NCBI RefSeq assembly: GCF_025566885.1
Contig: NZ_JAOQJQ010000001.1
Span: 248,001-312,000 of the forward strand
DNA length: 64,000 nucleotides
Source: Brotonthovivens ammoniilytica
Lineage (GTDB): Bacteria > Bacillota > Clostridia > Lachnospirales > Lachnospiraceae
Direction of reading: 5' to 3'
Every line of letters begins with the position of its first letter. Position 1 is the first letter of the stretch. This document shows, in pieces, positions 24,758 to 33,595 of the stretch. The translations under genes were made by a program, and so were the position numbers. Under the pieces are notes generated by a model that was given only the letters and a program-made list of their open reading frames with translations, was not told the origin of the DNA and did not search any database.

Positions 24758-26245
24758 ATGGACAAAATAAATACCAATACATATGATCTTTACAGAGATA
24801 TCCAGAGAAGAACCAACGGAGAGATTTATCTTGGAGTGGTGGGGCCTGTGCGTTCCGGAAAATCAACTTTTATCAAACGGTTTATGGATTTGATGGTACT
24901 GCCGAATATGGAGGATGCTTCGGACAGAGAACGGACCATTGATGAGCTGCCCCAGTCGGCTCAGGGAAAAACGATTATGACAACAGAGCCCAAATTTATT
25001 CCAAAAGAGGCAGCTAATATTTTTCTGGCGGAAGATCTGCCGGTACAGATTCGGTTAATTGATTGTGTGGGCTTTCTCATTGAGGGGGCAAACGGTCATA
25101 TGGAAGAGGGAAATCAGCGTATGGTGAAGACTCCGTGGATGGAACAGGAAATTCCTTTTTCTCAGGCGGCCAGCATCGGAACGGAAAAGGTAATCAAAGA
25201 ACACGCTACCATTGGGATTGTAGTGACTACAGACGGTTCCTTTACGGAGATACCAAGGGAAAATTATGTTCCGGCAGAGGAAAAAACCATCGCAGAGTTA
25301 AAAGAAATCGGCAAACCTTTTGTGGTACTGCTGAATACGCCCCGGCCATACCAGGCAGAAAGCGAACAGTTAGCCCAGCAGCTTTCTGAAAAATATCAGG
25401 TTCAGGTATTGCCGGTAAACTGTGAGCAGTTGAAAAAAGATGATATCAATCGAATCTTAAAGAGTGTGCTTTATGAGTTTCCCATTACCAGAATCGAGTT
25501 TTTCATTCCCAAATGGGTGGAAATGCTTGAGAGCTCCCATAAAGTAAAAGAAGCGGCTATTTTAAATGCGGGTACAATTTTGAAAAATCTGCAGTTTGTA
25601 AAGGATGCTGCTGTGGAAAGCTTTGAGCCCGAAGGAGATGAAATAAAATCCATGCGGATGGAGCAGGTGGATTTTTCCAGCGGAAATGTAAAAATCCGGA
25701 TGGATGTGGACGAAAAACTATATTATGAAAATATGAGTGAGATGGCCGGTATGGATATCAGCGGAGAATATCAGCTGATCTCTCTGATCAGGGAGCTGGC
25801 GTCTGTGAAAAAGGAGTATGAAAAAGTGGCGGAAGCCATGCAGAGCGTTCAGCAGAAAGGGTATGGCGTAGTTCTGCCGTCTATGTCTGATATCCAGATA
25901 GAGGAGCCTCAGTTGATCCGTCACGGGAACAAGTACGGTGTAAAACTGAAAGCATCTTCTCCTTCTATCCATATGATCCGTGCCAATGTAGAAACAGAAA
26001 TTGCGCCCATTATCGGAAGTGAGGATCAGGCAAAAGATCTGGTTTCTTATATTCTGGATAACGAAAACAGAGAAGAAGGATTGTGGGAAACAAATATTTT
26101 TGGAAAATCCATCGGAGAACTGGTGGAAGACGGTATTAACCGGAAAATTACAATGATGGATGATGACAGTCAGATGAAGCTTCAGGATACCATGCAGAAA
26201 ATTGTAAATGACAGCAATGGCGGACTGGTGTGTATTATTATTTAA
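24758..26245 (+). CDS. spoIVA: stage IV sporulation protein A
   Basis: A 495-residue ATPase, close to the 492 of Bacillus subtilis. The Walker A GPVRSGKST is at residues 29-37 and the N-terminus NTYDLYRDIQRRTNGEIYLG is diagnostic. The C-terminus ends DSNGGLVCIII, resembling the conserved hydrophobic tail used to reach SpoVM on the forespore membrane. It polymerises into the basement layer of the spore coat. Its RBS lies in the hairpin at 24715-24750. Confidence 0.96.
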   Translation: MDKINTNTYDLYRDIQRRTNGEIYLGVVGPVRSGKSTFIKRFMDLMVLPNMEDASDRERTIDELPQSAQGKTIMTTEPKFIPKEAANIFLAEDLPVQIRLIDCVGFLIEGANGHMEEGNQRMVKTPWMEQEIPFSQAASIGTEKVIKEHATIGIVVTTDGSFTEIPRENYVPAEEKTIAELKEIGKPFVVLLNTPRPYQAESEQLAQQLSEKYQVQVLPVNCEQLKKDDINRILKSVLYEFPITRIEFFIPKWVEMLESSHKVKEAAILNAGTILKNLQFVKDAAVESFEPEGDEIKSMRMEQVDFSSGNVKIRMDVDEKLYYENMSEMAGMDISGEYQLISLIRELASVKKEYEKVAEAMQSVQQKGYGVVLPSMSDIQIEEPQLIRHGNKYGVKLKASSPSIHMIRANVETEIAPIIGSEDQAKDLVSYILDNENREEGLWETNIFGKSIGELVEDGINRKITMMDDDSQMKLQDTMQKIVNDSNGGLVCIII

Positions 26246-26260
26246 AAGTGTAAATATTTG

Positions 26261-26339
26261 AAAAAGTCCTGGAGGGGCAGCCTGGCATTATGAAAGTTTC
26301 TGCTTTTTATGGTGCAGTGCTGGCGCTTCAGGACTTTTT
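26261..26339 (+). terminator. long-loop terminator after spoIVA
   Basis: AAAAAGTCCTG (26261-26271) pairs perfectly with CAGGACTTTTT (26329-26339). The 57-base loop is itself G/C-rich and may fold. The repeat element starts one base later. Confidence 0.6.
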
Positions 26340-26340
26340 A

Positions 26341-26473
26341 CTCTATAGGAGATACCGTGTTGTGATAAAGCTGAAAAGTGCCGATTCCTATAGAGCAAAA
26401 AACGCTCCGCTGATGATCGCACTGCGGCGGAATGGAGTCATGTCGCAAAAGCCGCCCGCCGCAGGCGGAAGAA
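26341..26473 (+). repeat. interspersed structured repeat, copy 1
   Basis: It starts with CTCTATAGGA (26341-26350), paired with TCCTATAGAG (26386-26395), and then carries the shared GC-rich part (CGCTCCGCTGATG, ACTGCGGCGGAATGG, GCCGCCCGCCGCAGGCGG). Compared with copies 2 and 3 it has lost the GTCGC/GCGAC inner stem and the final AGAATGTGC hairpin, so it is the most decayed at its 3' end. An open frame passes through it into the nucleoside phosphorylase, but that is not coding. Confidence 0.85.
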
Positions 26474-26532
26474 TATCTTTGAAAGCAGCTTATGTACAGG
26501 AAAGAGTGCAGGGGGCGGCTCTCTGCTTTCGG

Positions 26533-26561
26533 TTTACAAAAGATTCCTTTTTCGCTATAAT
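26533..26561 (+). promoter_or_regulatory. promoter of the purine nucleoside phosphorylase gene
   Basis: TTTACA at 26533-26538, 17 bases, TATAAT (perfect) at 26556-26561. It lies inside the falsely extended frame, which supports the start at 26605. Confidence 0.75.
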
Positions 26562-26604
26562 AAGGCAATATGTAAATGAGCGAAAACAGGAGGCGAAAAA
26601 GCTT

Positions 26605-27444
26605 ATGAATCCAGTATATGAGAAACTTTTAAAATGTTATGAAAGTGTAAAGAAAAAAATTGACTTTCAGCCGGAAATGGCATTGATTTTGGGCTCCGGT
26701 CTTGGGGATTATGCGGAGAGCATTCAGATTGAGGCGGTTTTGGATTATCATGAAATAGAAGGATTTCCGGTTTCTACAGCCCTGGGCCATAAAGGCCGGT
26801 TTGTATTCGGATATGTAAAAGATGTTCCTGTTGTTATTATGCAGGGACGTGTTCATTATTACGAAGGATATTCCATGACAGATGTGGTGCTTCCCACCCG
26901 TCTGATGGGAATGATGGGGGCAAAGGTGCTGTTTTTAACCAATGCTTCCGGCGGAATTCAGGAAGGGATGCAGGCAGGAGATTTTATGCTGATTAACGGG
27001 CATATTACTGACTTTGTGCCTTCTCCTTTGATCGGACCGAATATTGATGAACTGGGTGTGCGGTTTCCGGATATGAGTGATGTATACAGAAGCAGTCTGC
27101 GGGAAGTCATTAAAGAAACCGCTAAAAAGTTTGATATTCCATTAAAGGAAGGTGTTTATATTCAGCTGACGGGACCAAATTATGAAACCCCTCAGGAAAT
27201 TCATATGTGCCGTGTGCTGGGAGCGGATGCGGTAGGTATGAGCACAGCGGTGGAAGCTATGGCGGCCAACCATATGGGAATGCAGGTATGCGGAATTTCC
27301 TGTATTTCCAATCTGGCAGCAGGAATTTCACCAACGCCTCTGACTCATGAAGAGATTCAGGAGACAGCAGACCGTGTGGCGCCAATGTTTAAACAGCTGG
27401 TAACAGAATCTATCTGCAGCATCTATCAGTCACTGCATCAGTAA
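26605..27444 (+). CDS. purine nucleoside phosphorylase
   Basis: A 279-residue member of the trimeric PNP family (PunA/DeoD2-like). Motifs are LILGSGLGDYAE, GRFVFGYVKDVPVVIMQGRVHYYEGY, LTNASGGI and YIQLTGPNYETPQEI followed by GADAVGMSTAVEA. It splits purine nucleosides with phosphate to base and ribose-1-phosphate, linking with DeoB at 38796. The frame is open from 26290, but this would translate the repeat element and the promoter; ATG 26605 with AGGAGG 11 bases before gives the family length. Confidence 0.93.
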   Translation: MNPVYEKLLKCYESVKKKIDFQPEMALILGSGLGDYAESIQIEAVLDYHEIEGFPVSTALGHKGRFVFGYVKDVPVVIMQGRVHYYEGYSMTDVVLPTRLMGMMGAKVLFLTNASGGIQEGMQAGDFMLINGHITDFVPSPLIGPNIDELGVRFPDMSDVYRSSLREVIKETAKKFDIPLKEGVYIQLTGPNYETPQEIHMCRVLGADAVGMSTAVEAMAANHMGMQVCGISCISNLAAGISPTPLTHEEIQETADRVAPMFKQLVTESICSIYQSLHQ

Positions 27445-27458
27445 GGGGGAAGAGGCAT

Positions 27459-28757
27459 ATGAATATTCGCTTTTATAACGCTAAAGTTCTGACTCTGAAA
27501 GAAGATGAAACCTTTGAGATTATCTTTGGAGAGCTCTGGGTGAAAGGAAATTCTATTTGTTATATTGGAAACGGAGAGGATACAGATCAGGTTTTGAAAG
27601 AATACGGCCCCATCTGCTGGGAACGTGAAATAGATGCAGAGGGCAATCTTTTAATGCCGGGCTTTAAAAATGCCCATACACATACGGCTATGACATTCTT
27701 ACGTTCTTATGCAGATGATCTGCCTCTGCAGGAATGGCTGTTTCAGCAGGTATTTCCAAAGGAGGACCAGCTGGTGCCGGAGTATGTATATGATTTGAAT
27801 ATTCTTGGAATTATGGAATATCTCACCAGTGGAATTACTTCTAACTTTGATATGTATTTTTTCCCGCCGACAGATGCAAAAGCTTCTGTGGACTGCGGTT
27901 TCCGTACGGTGTTAGTGCCGGGGCTGAATAATTTCGGCGGAACTGTGGAACAGATGGAGGAAAATTATCATATTGTCAATGAAATGAGCGATCTTGTAAG
28001 CTTTATGATTGGATTTCATGCAGAATACACTACTTCCAGAGAGCTGATGGAAGGGGTGGCAGGACTGGCACAGAAGTTTCGGTCGCCGGTATTTATGCAC
28101 AATTCAGAAACCGCTCTGGAGGTAAAAGAGTGCCGGGACCGTTACCAGATGTCTCCCACACAGATTACGGACAGCCTTGGGATGTATGAATACGGCGGCG
28201 GCGGCTATCACTGCGTATATTTTGACGATCAGGATTTTGAGATTTTTAAAAAGAAAGGACTTTCGGCAGTGACCAATCCAGCTTCTAATTTGAAGCTTGC
28301 CAGCGGGATTGCGCCGGTGAAACGGTTTGTGGAAGAGGGAATTAATGTGGCTATCGGCACTGACGGAGCGGCCAGCAACAACTGTCTGGATATGTTTCGG
28401 GAGATGTTTCTTACTTCTGCCCTTGCAAAGGTAAGAGAAATGGATGCGGAGTGTGTCAGCGCAGATAAGATTTTATATATGGCAACAGCAGGAGGCGCAA
28501 AAGCCATGGGCCTTTCTGACTGCGATTGTCTGGCGGCAGGAAAGAAAGCAGACCTGATTATGCTTGATTTAAAACAGCCTAATATGCAGCCGGAAAATAA
28601 TATCGTTAAAAATATTGTGTACAGCGGAAGCAAGCAGAATGTAAAAATGACCATGGTAAACGGAAAGATTCTATATGAAGATCAGAAGTTTTATATAGGA
28701 TTTGAGCCGGAAGAGGTATACCGCAGAGCAAATGAAATTATCCGCAGTATGAAATAG
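27459..28757 (+). CDS. amidohydrolase, SAH/MTA deaminase-like
   Basis: A 432-residue amidohydrolase of the ATZ/TRZ/MtaD class. Metal-binding motifs are FKNAHTHTAMTFLRSYADDLPLQEWL (HXH), GFHAEYT, VFMHNSETALE and AIGTDGAASNNCLDMF (final Asp). This class deaminates S-adenosylhomocysteine, 5'-methylthioadenosine, adenosine or guanine. The neighbouring PNP, 14 bp upstream, supports a purine nucleoside substrate. The exact one is not certain. Confidence 0.85.
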   Translation: MNIRFYNAKVLTLKEDETFEIIFGELWVKGNSICYIGNGEDTDQVLKEYGPICWEREIDAEGNLLMPGFKNAHTHTAMTFLRSYADDLPLQEWLFQQVFPKEDQLVPEYVYDLNILGIMEYLTSGITSNFDMYFFPPTDAKASVDCGFRTVLVPGLNNFGGTVEQMEENYHIVNEMSDLVSFMIGFHAEYTTSRELMEGVAGLAQKFRSPVFMHNSETALEVKECRDRYQMSPTQITDSLGMYEYGGGGYHCVYFDDQDFEIFKKKGLSAVTNPASNLKLASGIAPVKRFVEEGINVAIGTDGAASNNCLDMFREMFLTSALAKVREMDAECVSADKILYMATAGGAKAMGLSDCDCLAAGKKADLIMLDLKQPNMQPENNIVKNIVYSGSKQNVKMTMVNGKILYEDQKFYIGFEPEEVYRRANEIIRSMK

Positions 28758-28765
28758 GAGTATCT

Positions 28766-29245
28766 ATGAAAGTAACAATTTATACAGACGGAGCGGCCAG
28801 AGGAAATCCCCACGGTCCGGGAGGATACGGCACCGTACTTCAGTTTGTGGACGCAGCCGGAACACTTCATGAAAGAGAGCTGTCTGCCGGATATAAAAAA
28901 ACCACCAATAACCGGATGGAGCTTATGGCTGCTATTGTGGGGCTTGAGGCTTTAAACCGTCCCTGCCAGGTGGATTTGTATTCTGATTCCAAATATCTGA
29001 CAGATGCTTTTAATCAGCACTGGATAGATGGATGGAAACGCAGAGGATGGAAAAAGGCCGACAAAAAGCCGGTGAAAAATGTGCGGCTCTGGCAGAGACT
29101 GCTGGCGGCCATGGAACCTCATCAGGTGATCTTTCACTGGGTAAAAGGACATGACGGGCATCCGGAAAATGAACGGTGCGACCGTCTGGCCACTGCAGCT
29201 GCAGACGGATCCTGTCTTCTGGAAGATGATCTTGACGAGAGCTGA
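28766..29245 (+). CDS. rnhA: ribonuclease HI
   Basis: A 159-residue RNase H fold with the acidic catalytic set: D8 in YTDGAARGNP, E52 in NNRMELMAAI, D74 in YSDSKYL and a late Asp/His region (WVKGHDGHPENERCDRLA). It cuts the RNA strand of RNA-DNA hybrids. It has a good RBS (AGGAG) and follows the amidohydrolase by 8 bp. Confidence 0.95.
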   Translation: MKVTIYTDGAARGNPHGPGGYGTVLQFVDAAGTLHERELSAGYKKTTNNRMELMAAIVGLEALNRPCQVDLYSDSKYLTDAFNQHWIDGWKRRGWKKADKKPVKNVRLWQRLLAAMEPHQVIFHWVKGHDGHPENERCDRLATAAADGSCLLEDDLDES

Positions 29246-29259
29246 GTGCAGGGACTGCC

Positions 29260-29288
29260 TTGAAAATGAAAAAACACTGTGCTAAGAT
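29260..29288 (+). promoter_or_regulatory. possible promoter of alaS
   Basis: TTGAAA at 29260-29265, 17 bases, TAAGAT at 29283-29288. A small hairpin (AAAGGGG with CCCCTTT around 29309) follows in the leader. No T-box core is present. Confidence 0.45.
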
Positions 29289-29348
29289 AGGAATGTTTGG
29301 ATAACAAAGGGGACAGCCCCCTTTGAAAATAAATTTGGAGGAATTGTT

Positions 29349-32006
29349 GTGAAAAAATACGGAGTAAATGATCTGCGCAGAATGTTTCTGGAATTCTTTG
29401 AGAGTAAAGATCATCTGGCAGCAAAAAGCTTTTCCCTGGTGCCTCATAATGACAACAGTCTGCTGTTGATCAATGCGGGAATGGCACCGTTAAAACCATA
29501 CTTTACCGGTCAGGAGATTCCGCCAAGACGGCGTATGACTACCTGTCAGAAATGTATTCGTACCGGTGATATTGAAAATGTAGGAAAGACAGCCCGTCAT
29601 CTTACATTTTTTGAGATGCTTGGAAACTTTTCATTTGGAGATTATTTTAAAAAGGAAGCCATTGCCTGGTCCTGGGAATTTTTGACAAAGGTGCTGGAGC
29701 TGGATCCGGAACGTCTTTATCCTTCTATTTACGGAGAGGACGAGGAAGCTTTTGAAATCTGGACCAAGGATATCGGGGTTCCTGCAGAAAAAATCACACG
29801 TTTTTACCGGGATGAAAACGGTGAATGCGATAACTTCTGGGAGCACGGAGCAGGTCCCTGCGGTCCCTGTTCGGAAATTTATTATGACAGAGGGGAAAAA
29901 TACGGATGTAAAAGCCCTGACTGTAAGGTAGGCTGTGACTGTGACCGTTTTATGGAAGTGTGGAATAATGTATTCACACAGTTTGACGGTGACGGAAAAG
30001 GCCATTATACAGAACTTGAAAATAAAAATATTGATACCGGCATGGGATTAGAGCGTCTTGCTGTTGTTATGCAGGATGTAGATTCCGTATTTGATATTGA
30101 CACTATGAAGGCAATCCGTGACAAAGTCTGTGAGCTCTGCGGCAAAACTTATCAGACAGATGAGCTTTCTGATATTTCCATTCGTCTGATTACAGATCAT
30201 ATCCGTTCTGCCACATTTATGGTTTCTGACGGAATTATGCCTTCCAACGAAGGACGGGGCTATGTGCTGCGGCGTCTCATCCGCCGGGCGGCAAGACATG
30301 GAAGAATGCTTGGAATAGAAGGAACCTTCCTGGCAAAATTAAGTGAGACTGTAATTTCAGAATCCAAAGACGGATATCCGGAGTTAGAAGAGAAAAAAGA
30401 TTTTATTTTCCGTGTTCTGACTCAGGAAGAGGAAAAATTCAATAAAACCATTGACCAGGGGCTTAATATTCTGGCCGAAATGCAGGCTGAGATGGAAGAA
30501 GCCGGCAAGAAGACACTTTCCGGTGCAGATGCCTTTAAATTGTATGATACGTATGGTTTTCCTATAGATCTGACAGCGGAAATCCTGGAAGAAAAAGGAT
30601 TAAATATTGACCATGAGGGCTTTGGGGCGGCAATGCAAGAGCAGCGCACCAAGGCAAGAAAAGCCCGGAAAACAACCAACTATATGGGCGCGGATGTGAC
30701 TGTTTATGAGTCTATTGATCCGTCTGTTACCACAGAGTTTGTTGGTTATGACCGATATACCCATCAGTCAGAAATTATTGTATTAACAACAGAGGATGAA
30801 CTGACAGAAGCGCTGACAGAGGGAGAAAACGGAACAGTTATTGTAAAAGAGACGCCATTTTATGCAACCATGGGCGGACAGAATGCAGATACCGGCGTCA
30901 TTCGTACAAAAGACGGAGAGTTTCTGGTGAAGGATACTGTGAAACTTTCAGGCGGCAAGGCAGGTCATATCGGAACCGTAGTCAAAGGCATGGTAAAGGT
31001 TGGTGATCTGGCAGAATTGTCCATAGATCAGGAGAAGCGTCTTGCAATCGGTAAAAACCACAGTGCCACTCATCTGCTTCAAAAGGCTTTGCGTGAAGTG
31101 CTTGGAACCCATGTGGAGCAGGCAGGGTCCGATGTTAACGAGGACAGACTGCGTTTTGACTTTACACATTTTTCTGCTATGACACCGGAGGAGCTGGCAA
31201 AAACAGAAGCTATTGTAAATCAAAAGATTGAAGAGAATCTTCCGGTGAAAACTGCTGTAATGTCATTAGAGGAAGCAAAAAAGACCGGAGCTATGGCTTT
31301 GTTTGGTGAAAAATACGGTGAGAGTGTCCGTGTAGTAACTATGGGGGATTTTTCCACAGAGCTCTGCGGCGGTACTCATGTATCCAATACAGGTTCTATT
31401 ATGGCTTTTAAGATTCTTTCCGAAACCGGAGTCGCAGCGGGAGTACGCCGTATAGAGGCGCTGACTTCAAAAGCTGTATTTGAATATTATGATAAGCTGG
31501 AGGATACCTTAAATCAGGCGGCAAAAGCGTTAAAGACAAATCCGGCCTCAGTTCTGGAAAAAATTCAGCATCTGCAGACTGAGTTAAAAGCGCTTCAAAG
31601 TGAAAATGAATCTTTAAAGAGCAAAGCGGCTCAGGATGCCCTTGGGGATGTAATGGATCAGGTTGTAGAAGTAAATGGAGTAAAGCTTCTGGCAGCGGTT
31701 GTAGATGATGTGGATATGAACGGTCTGCGTGATCTTTCCGATCAGCTGAAGGCAAAGCTGGGCGACGGTATGGTATTACTGGCATCTGCAAAGGACGGGA
31801 AAGTCAGCCTTGTAGCTATGGCAACAGAGGGAGCTATGAAGCAGGGGGCTCATGCGGGAAATCTGATTAAAACTGTAGCGGCAAAAGTCGGCGGAGGCGG
31901 AGGCGGACGTCCGAATATGGCTCAGGCCGGCGGAAAGAATCCGGCTGGCATTCCGGATGCTATTGCAGCAGCGAAAGAAGCATTTGCTCTGCAGGTTGAA
32001 AAATAA
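29349..32006 (+). CDS. alaS: alanyl-tRNA synthetase
   Basis: An 885-residue class II synthetase of full length. It has the N-terminal catalytic domain (NDLRRMFLEFFESKDH, NAGMAPLKPYFTGQEIPP), the editing domain with HXXXH (KNHSATHLL) and the distal CGGTH, and the C-terminal DHHA1 domain ending in the Gly-rich VGGGGGGRPNMAQAGGK. Translation starts at GTG 29349 after GGAGG. It overlaps the next gene by one base. Confidence 0.97.
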   Translation: MKKYGVNDLRRMFLEFFESKDHLAAKSFSLVPHNDNSLLLINAGMAPLKPYFTGQEIPPRRRMTTCQKCIRTGDIENVGKTARHLTFFEMLGNFSFGDYFKKEAIAWSWEFLTKVLELDPERLYPSIYGEDEEAFEIWTKDIGVPAEKITRFYRDENGECDNFWEHGAGPCGPCSEIYYDRGEKYGCKSPDCKVGCDCDRFMEVWNNVFTQFDGDGKGHYTELENKNIDTGMGLERLAVVMQDVDSVFDIDTMKAIRDKVCELCGKTYQTDELSDISIRLITDHIRSATFMVSDGIMPSNEGRGYVLRRLIRRAARHGRMLGIEGTFLAKLSETVISESKDGYPELEEKKDFIFRVLTQEEEKFNKTIDQGLNILAEMQAEMEEAGKKTLSGADAFKLYDTYGFPIDLTAEILEEKGLNIDHEGFGAAMQEQRTKARKARKTTNYMGADVTVYESIDPSVTTEFVGYDRYTHQSEIIVLTTEDELTEALTEGENGTVIVKETPFYATMGGQNADTGVIRTKDGEFLVKDTVKLSGGKAGHIGTVVKGMVKVGDLAELSIDQEKRLAIGKNHSATHLLQKALREVLGTHVEQAGSDVNEDRLRFDFTHFSAMTPEELAKTEAIVNQKIEENLPVKTAVMSLEEAKKTGAMALFGEKYGESVRVVTMGDFSTELCGGTHVSNTGSIMAFKILSETGVAAGVRRIEALTSKAVFEYYDKLEDTLNQAAKALKTNPASVLEKIQHLQTELKALQSENESLKSKAAQDALGDVMDQVVEVNGVKLLAAVVDDVDMNGLRDLSDQLKAKLGDGMVLLASAKDGKVSLVAMATEGAMKQGAHAGNLIKTVAAKVGGGGGGRPNMAQAGGKNPAGIPDAIAAAKEAFALQVEK

Positions 32007-33172
32007 TGAAGCAATTATGCAAACTAATATTGGCAGCGGCAGCTCTGGCAGTTTTGTCCGGAGCTGCCGGCTGTTCATTTGAAGGACAAAAAACGGACAT
32101 TTCCGTATCTGAAAAAGAAAAAAGCAGAGATGAAGCCCTTGAGACAGGAGTCCATGCAGAAAATCAGGATGAGATCCGGGCCAGAGCTCTTTTAGATGAG
32201 ATGTCTTTGGAAGAAAAAGTAGGTCAGATGTTTTTTGTGCGGTGCCCGAAAGAAAATGCCGCCAAGATGGTTACAGACTATCATATTGGCGGTTATCTTT
32301 TGTTTGGCCAGGATTTTGAAGAGAATACTCCAAAAGAAGCCAGAGAAAACATTCAGAGTTATCAGGAGGCTTCAGAAATTCCACTGCTGATTGGGGTGGA
32401 CGAGGAAGGCGGTACGGTAAACCGCATCAGCCGTTATCCACAGTTTCGTAAAATTCCTTTTTTGTCCCCTATGGAGCTTTACGAGCAGGGGGGACTAAAC
32501 GCTATTGAGCAGGATGCCCAGGAGAAGTGTGAGTTTTTGCAGGAACTGGGAATAAATGTAAATTTTGCTCCTGTCTGTGATGTGTCTGAGAATCCGGATG
32601 ATTTTATTTATCAGAGAACTCTGGGGCAGGGGGCAGAGGAAACTGCTGAATATGTAAAGGCTGTTACAGCGGTTATGAAAGATAAAAAGATGGCATCTGT
32701 CTTAAAGCATTTTCCGGGTTACGGAAATAACACGGATACACATACGGGAATTGCTTATGACAAGCGGCCCCTCAAGGAGTTTGAAACTTCGGATTTTCTT
32801 CCCTTTCAGGGGGGAATTGATGCCGGGGCTGATCTTGTACTGGTATCTCATAATATAGTGGAATGTATGGATGAAACATATCCGGCTTCTCTTTCGGAAA
32901 AAGTGCACAGGATTTTAAGAGAGGAACTGGGATTTACCGGAGTGATTATTACAGATGATCTTGTGATGGACGGAGTAAAAGAATTTGCCGGGCAGGAGCA
33001 GGCTGCTGTGCTGGCGGTGAAAGCCGGGAATGACCTTTTGTGCTGTACAGATTTTGAAGTGCAGATCCCAGCCGTTTTGGAAGCTGTAAAATCCGGAGAG
33101 ATCAGCCGGCAGCAGATTGATGAATCAGTACTAAGGGTGCTGCGTTTGAAAATTAATCTGGGACTTTTATGA
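32006..33172 (+). CDS. glycoside hydrolase family 3 lipoprotein (beta-N-acetylhexosaminidase-like)
   Basis: A 388-residue protein with a lipoprotein signal peptide; the lipobox SGAAGC puts the lipid on Cys 23. The GH3 N-terminal barrel follows, with GVDEEGGTVNRI, the NagZ-type motif KHFPGYGNNTDTHTG and the nucleophile region IITDDLVMDG. The KHFPG...H pattern is characteristic of GH3 beta-N-acetylglucosaminidases that use a His/Asp dyad and act on peptidoglycan. It would work on the outer face of the membrane. It starts on the last base of alaS. Confidence 0.87.
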   Translation: MKQLCKLILAAAALAVLSGAAGCSFEGQKTDISVSEKEKSRDEALETGVHAENQDEIRARALLDEMSLEEKVGQMFFVRCPKENAAKMVTDYHIGGYLLFGQDFEENTPKEARENIQSYQEASEIPLLIGVDEEGGTVNRISRYPQFRKIPFLSPMELYEQGGLNAIEQDAQEKCEFLQELGINVNFAPVCDVSENPDDFIYQRTLGQGAEETAEYVKAVTAVMKDKKMASVLKHFPGYGNNTDTHTGIAYDKRPLKEFETSDFLPFQGGIDAGADLVLVSHNIVECMDETYPASLSEKVHRILREELGFTGVIITDDLVMDGVKEFAGQEQAAVLAVKAGNDLLCCTDFEVQIPAVLEAVKSGEISRQQIDESVLRVLRLKINLGLL

Positions 33173-33187
33173 AATTTTGGAAAAGGG

Positions 33188-33215
33188 TTGACTAATCCGT
33201 CAGATATGCTATAAT
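33188..33215 (+). promoter_or_regulatory. promoter of rpsU
   Basis: TTGACT at 33188-33193, 16 bases, TATAAT at 33210-33215 with an upstream TG (extended -10). Confidence 0.8.
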
Positions 33216-33292
33216 AACTTGCAGTGCAAAAATATTACCCAATCAGTTGAATATGCACAATACGCAACTGGAGGGAGGTTAGGTGTGATTCT

Positions 33293-33469
33293 ATGTCAAA
33301 TGTTATCGTAAAAGAAAACGAAACTTTAGATAGCGCTTTACGCAGATTCAAAAGAAATTGTGCAAAAGCTGGTATCCAGCAGGAGATTCGTAAGAGAGAA
33401 CATTACGAAAAACCAAGCGTAAAACGTAAAAAGAAATCTGAAGCAGCTAGAAAACGTAAATATAACTAG
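33293..33469 (+). CDS. rpsU: 30S ribosomal protein bS21
   Basis: A 58-residue basic protein, MSNVIVKENETLDSALRRFK to KRKYN, matching bS21 along its length (RRFKRNCAKAGIQQEIRKREHYEKPS). GAGGGAGG lies about 14 bases before the ATG, a long spacing, but no closer in-frame start exists. It has its own promoter and terminator. Confidence 0.97.
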   Translation: MSNVIVKENETLDSALRRFKRNCAKAGIQQEIRKREHYEKPSVKRKKKSEAARKRKYN

Positions 33470-33487
33470 TTCAGACAAACTGAAAGA

Positions 33488-33522
33488 GGAAATAATCATG
33501 TAAATGGTTATTTCCTTTTTTT
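33488..33522 (+). terminator. terminator of rpsU
   Basis: A 12-bp stem (33488-33499 with 33504-33515), GTAA loop, seven T. Confidence 0.92.
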
Positions 33523-33595
33523 GTTGTTCTAAATTGAAAATGAAATCATATATTTGACTAAGGTCAGGGACAAGAACAGGACCGGGAGGAAAATT

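Noticed and set aside
29245..29348. T-box before alaS
   Set aside because: No GGTGGNACCGCG core or specifier region is present in the about 100-base leader; only a small hairpin.
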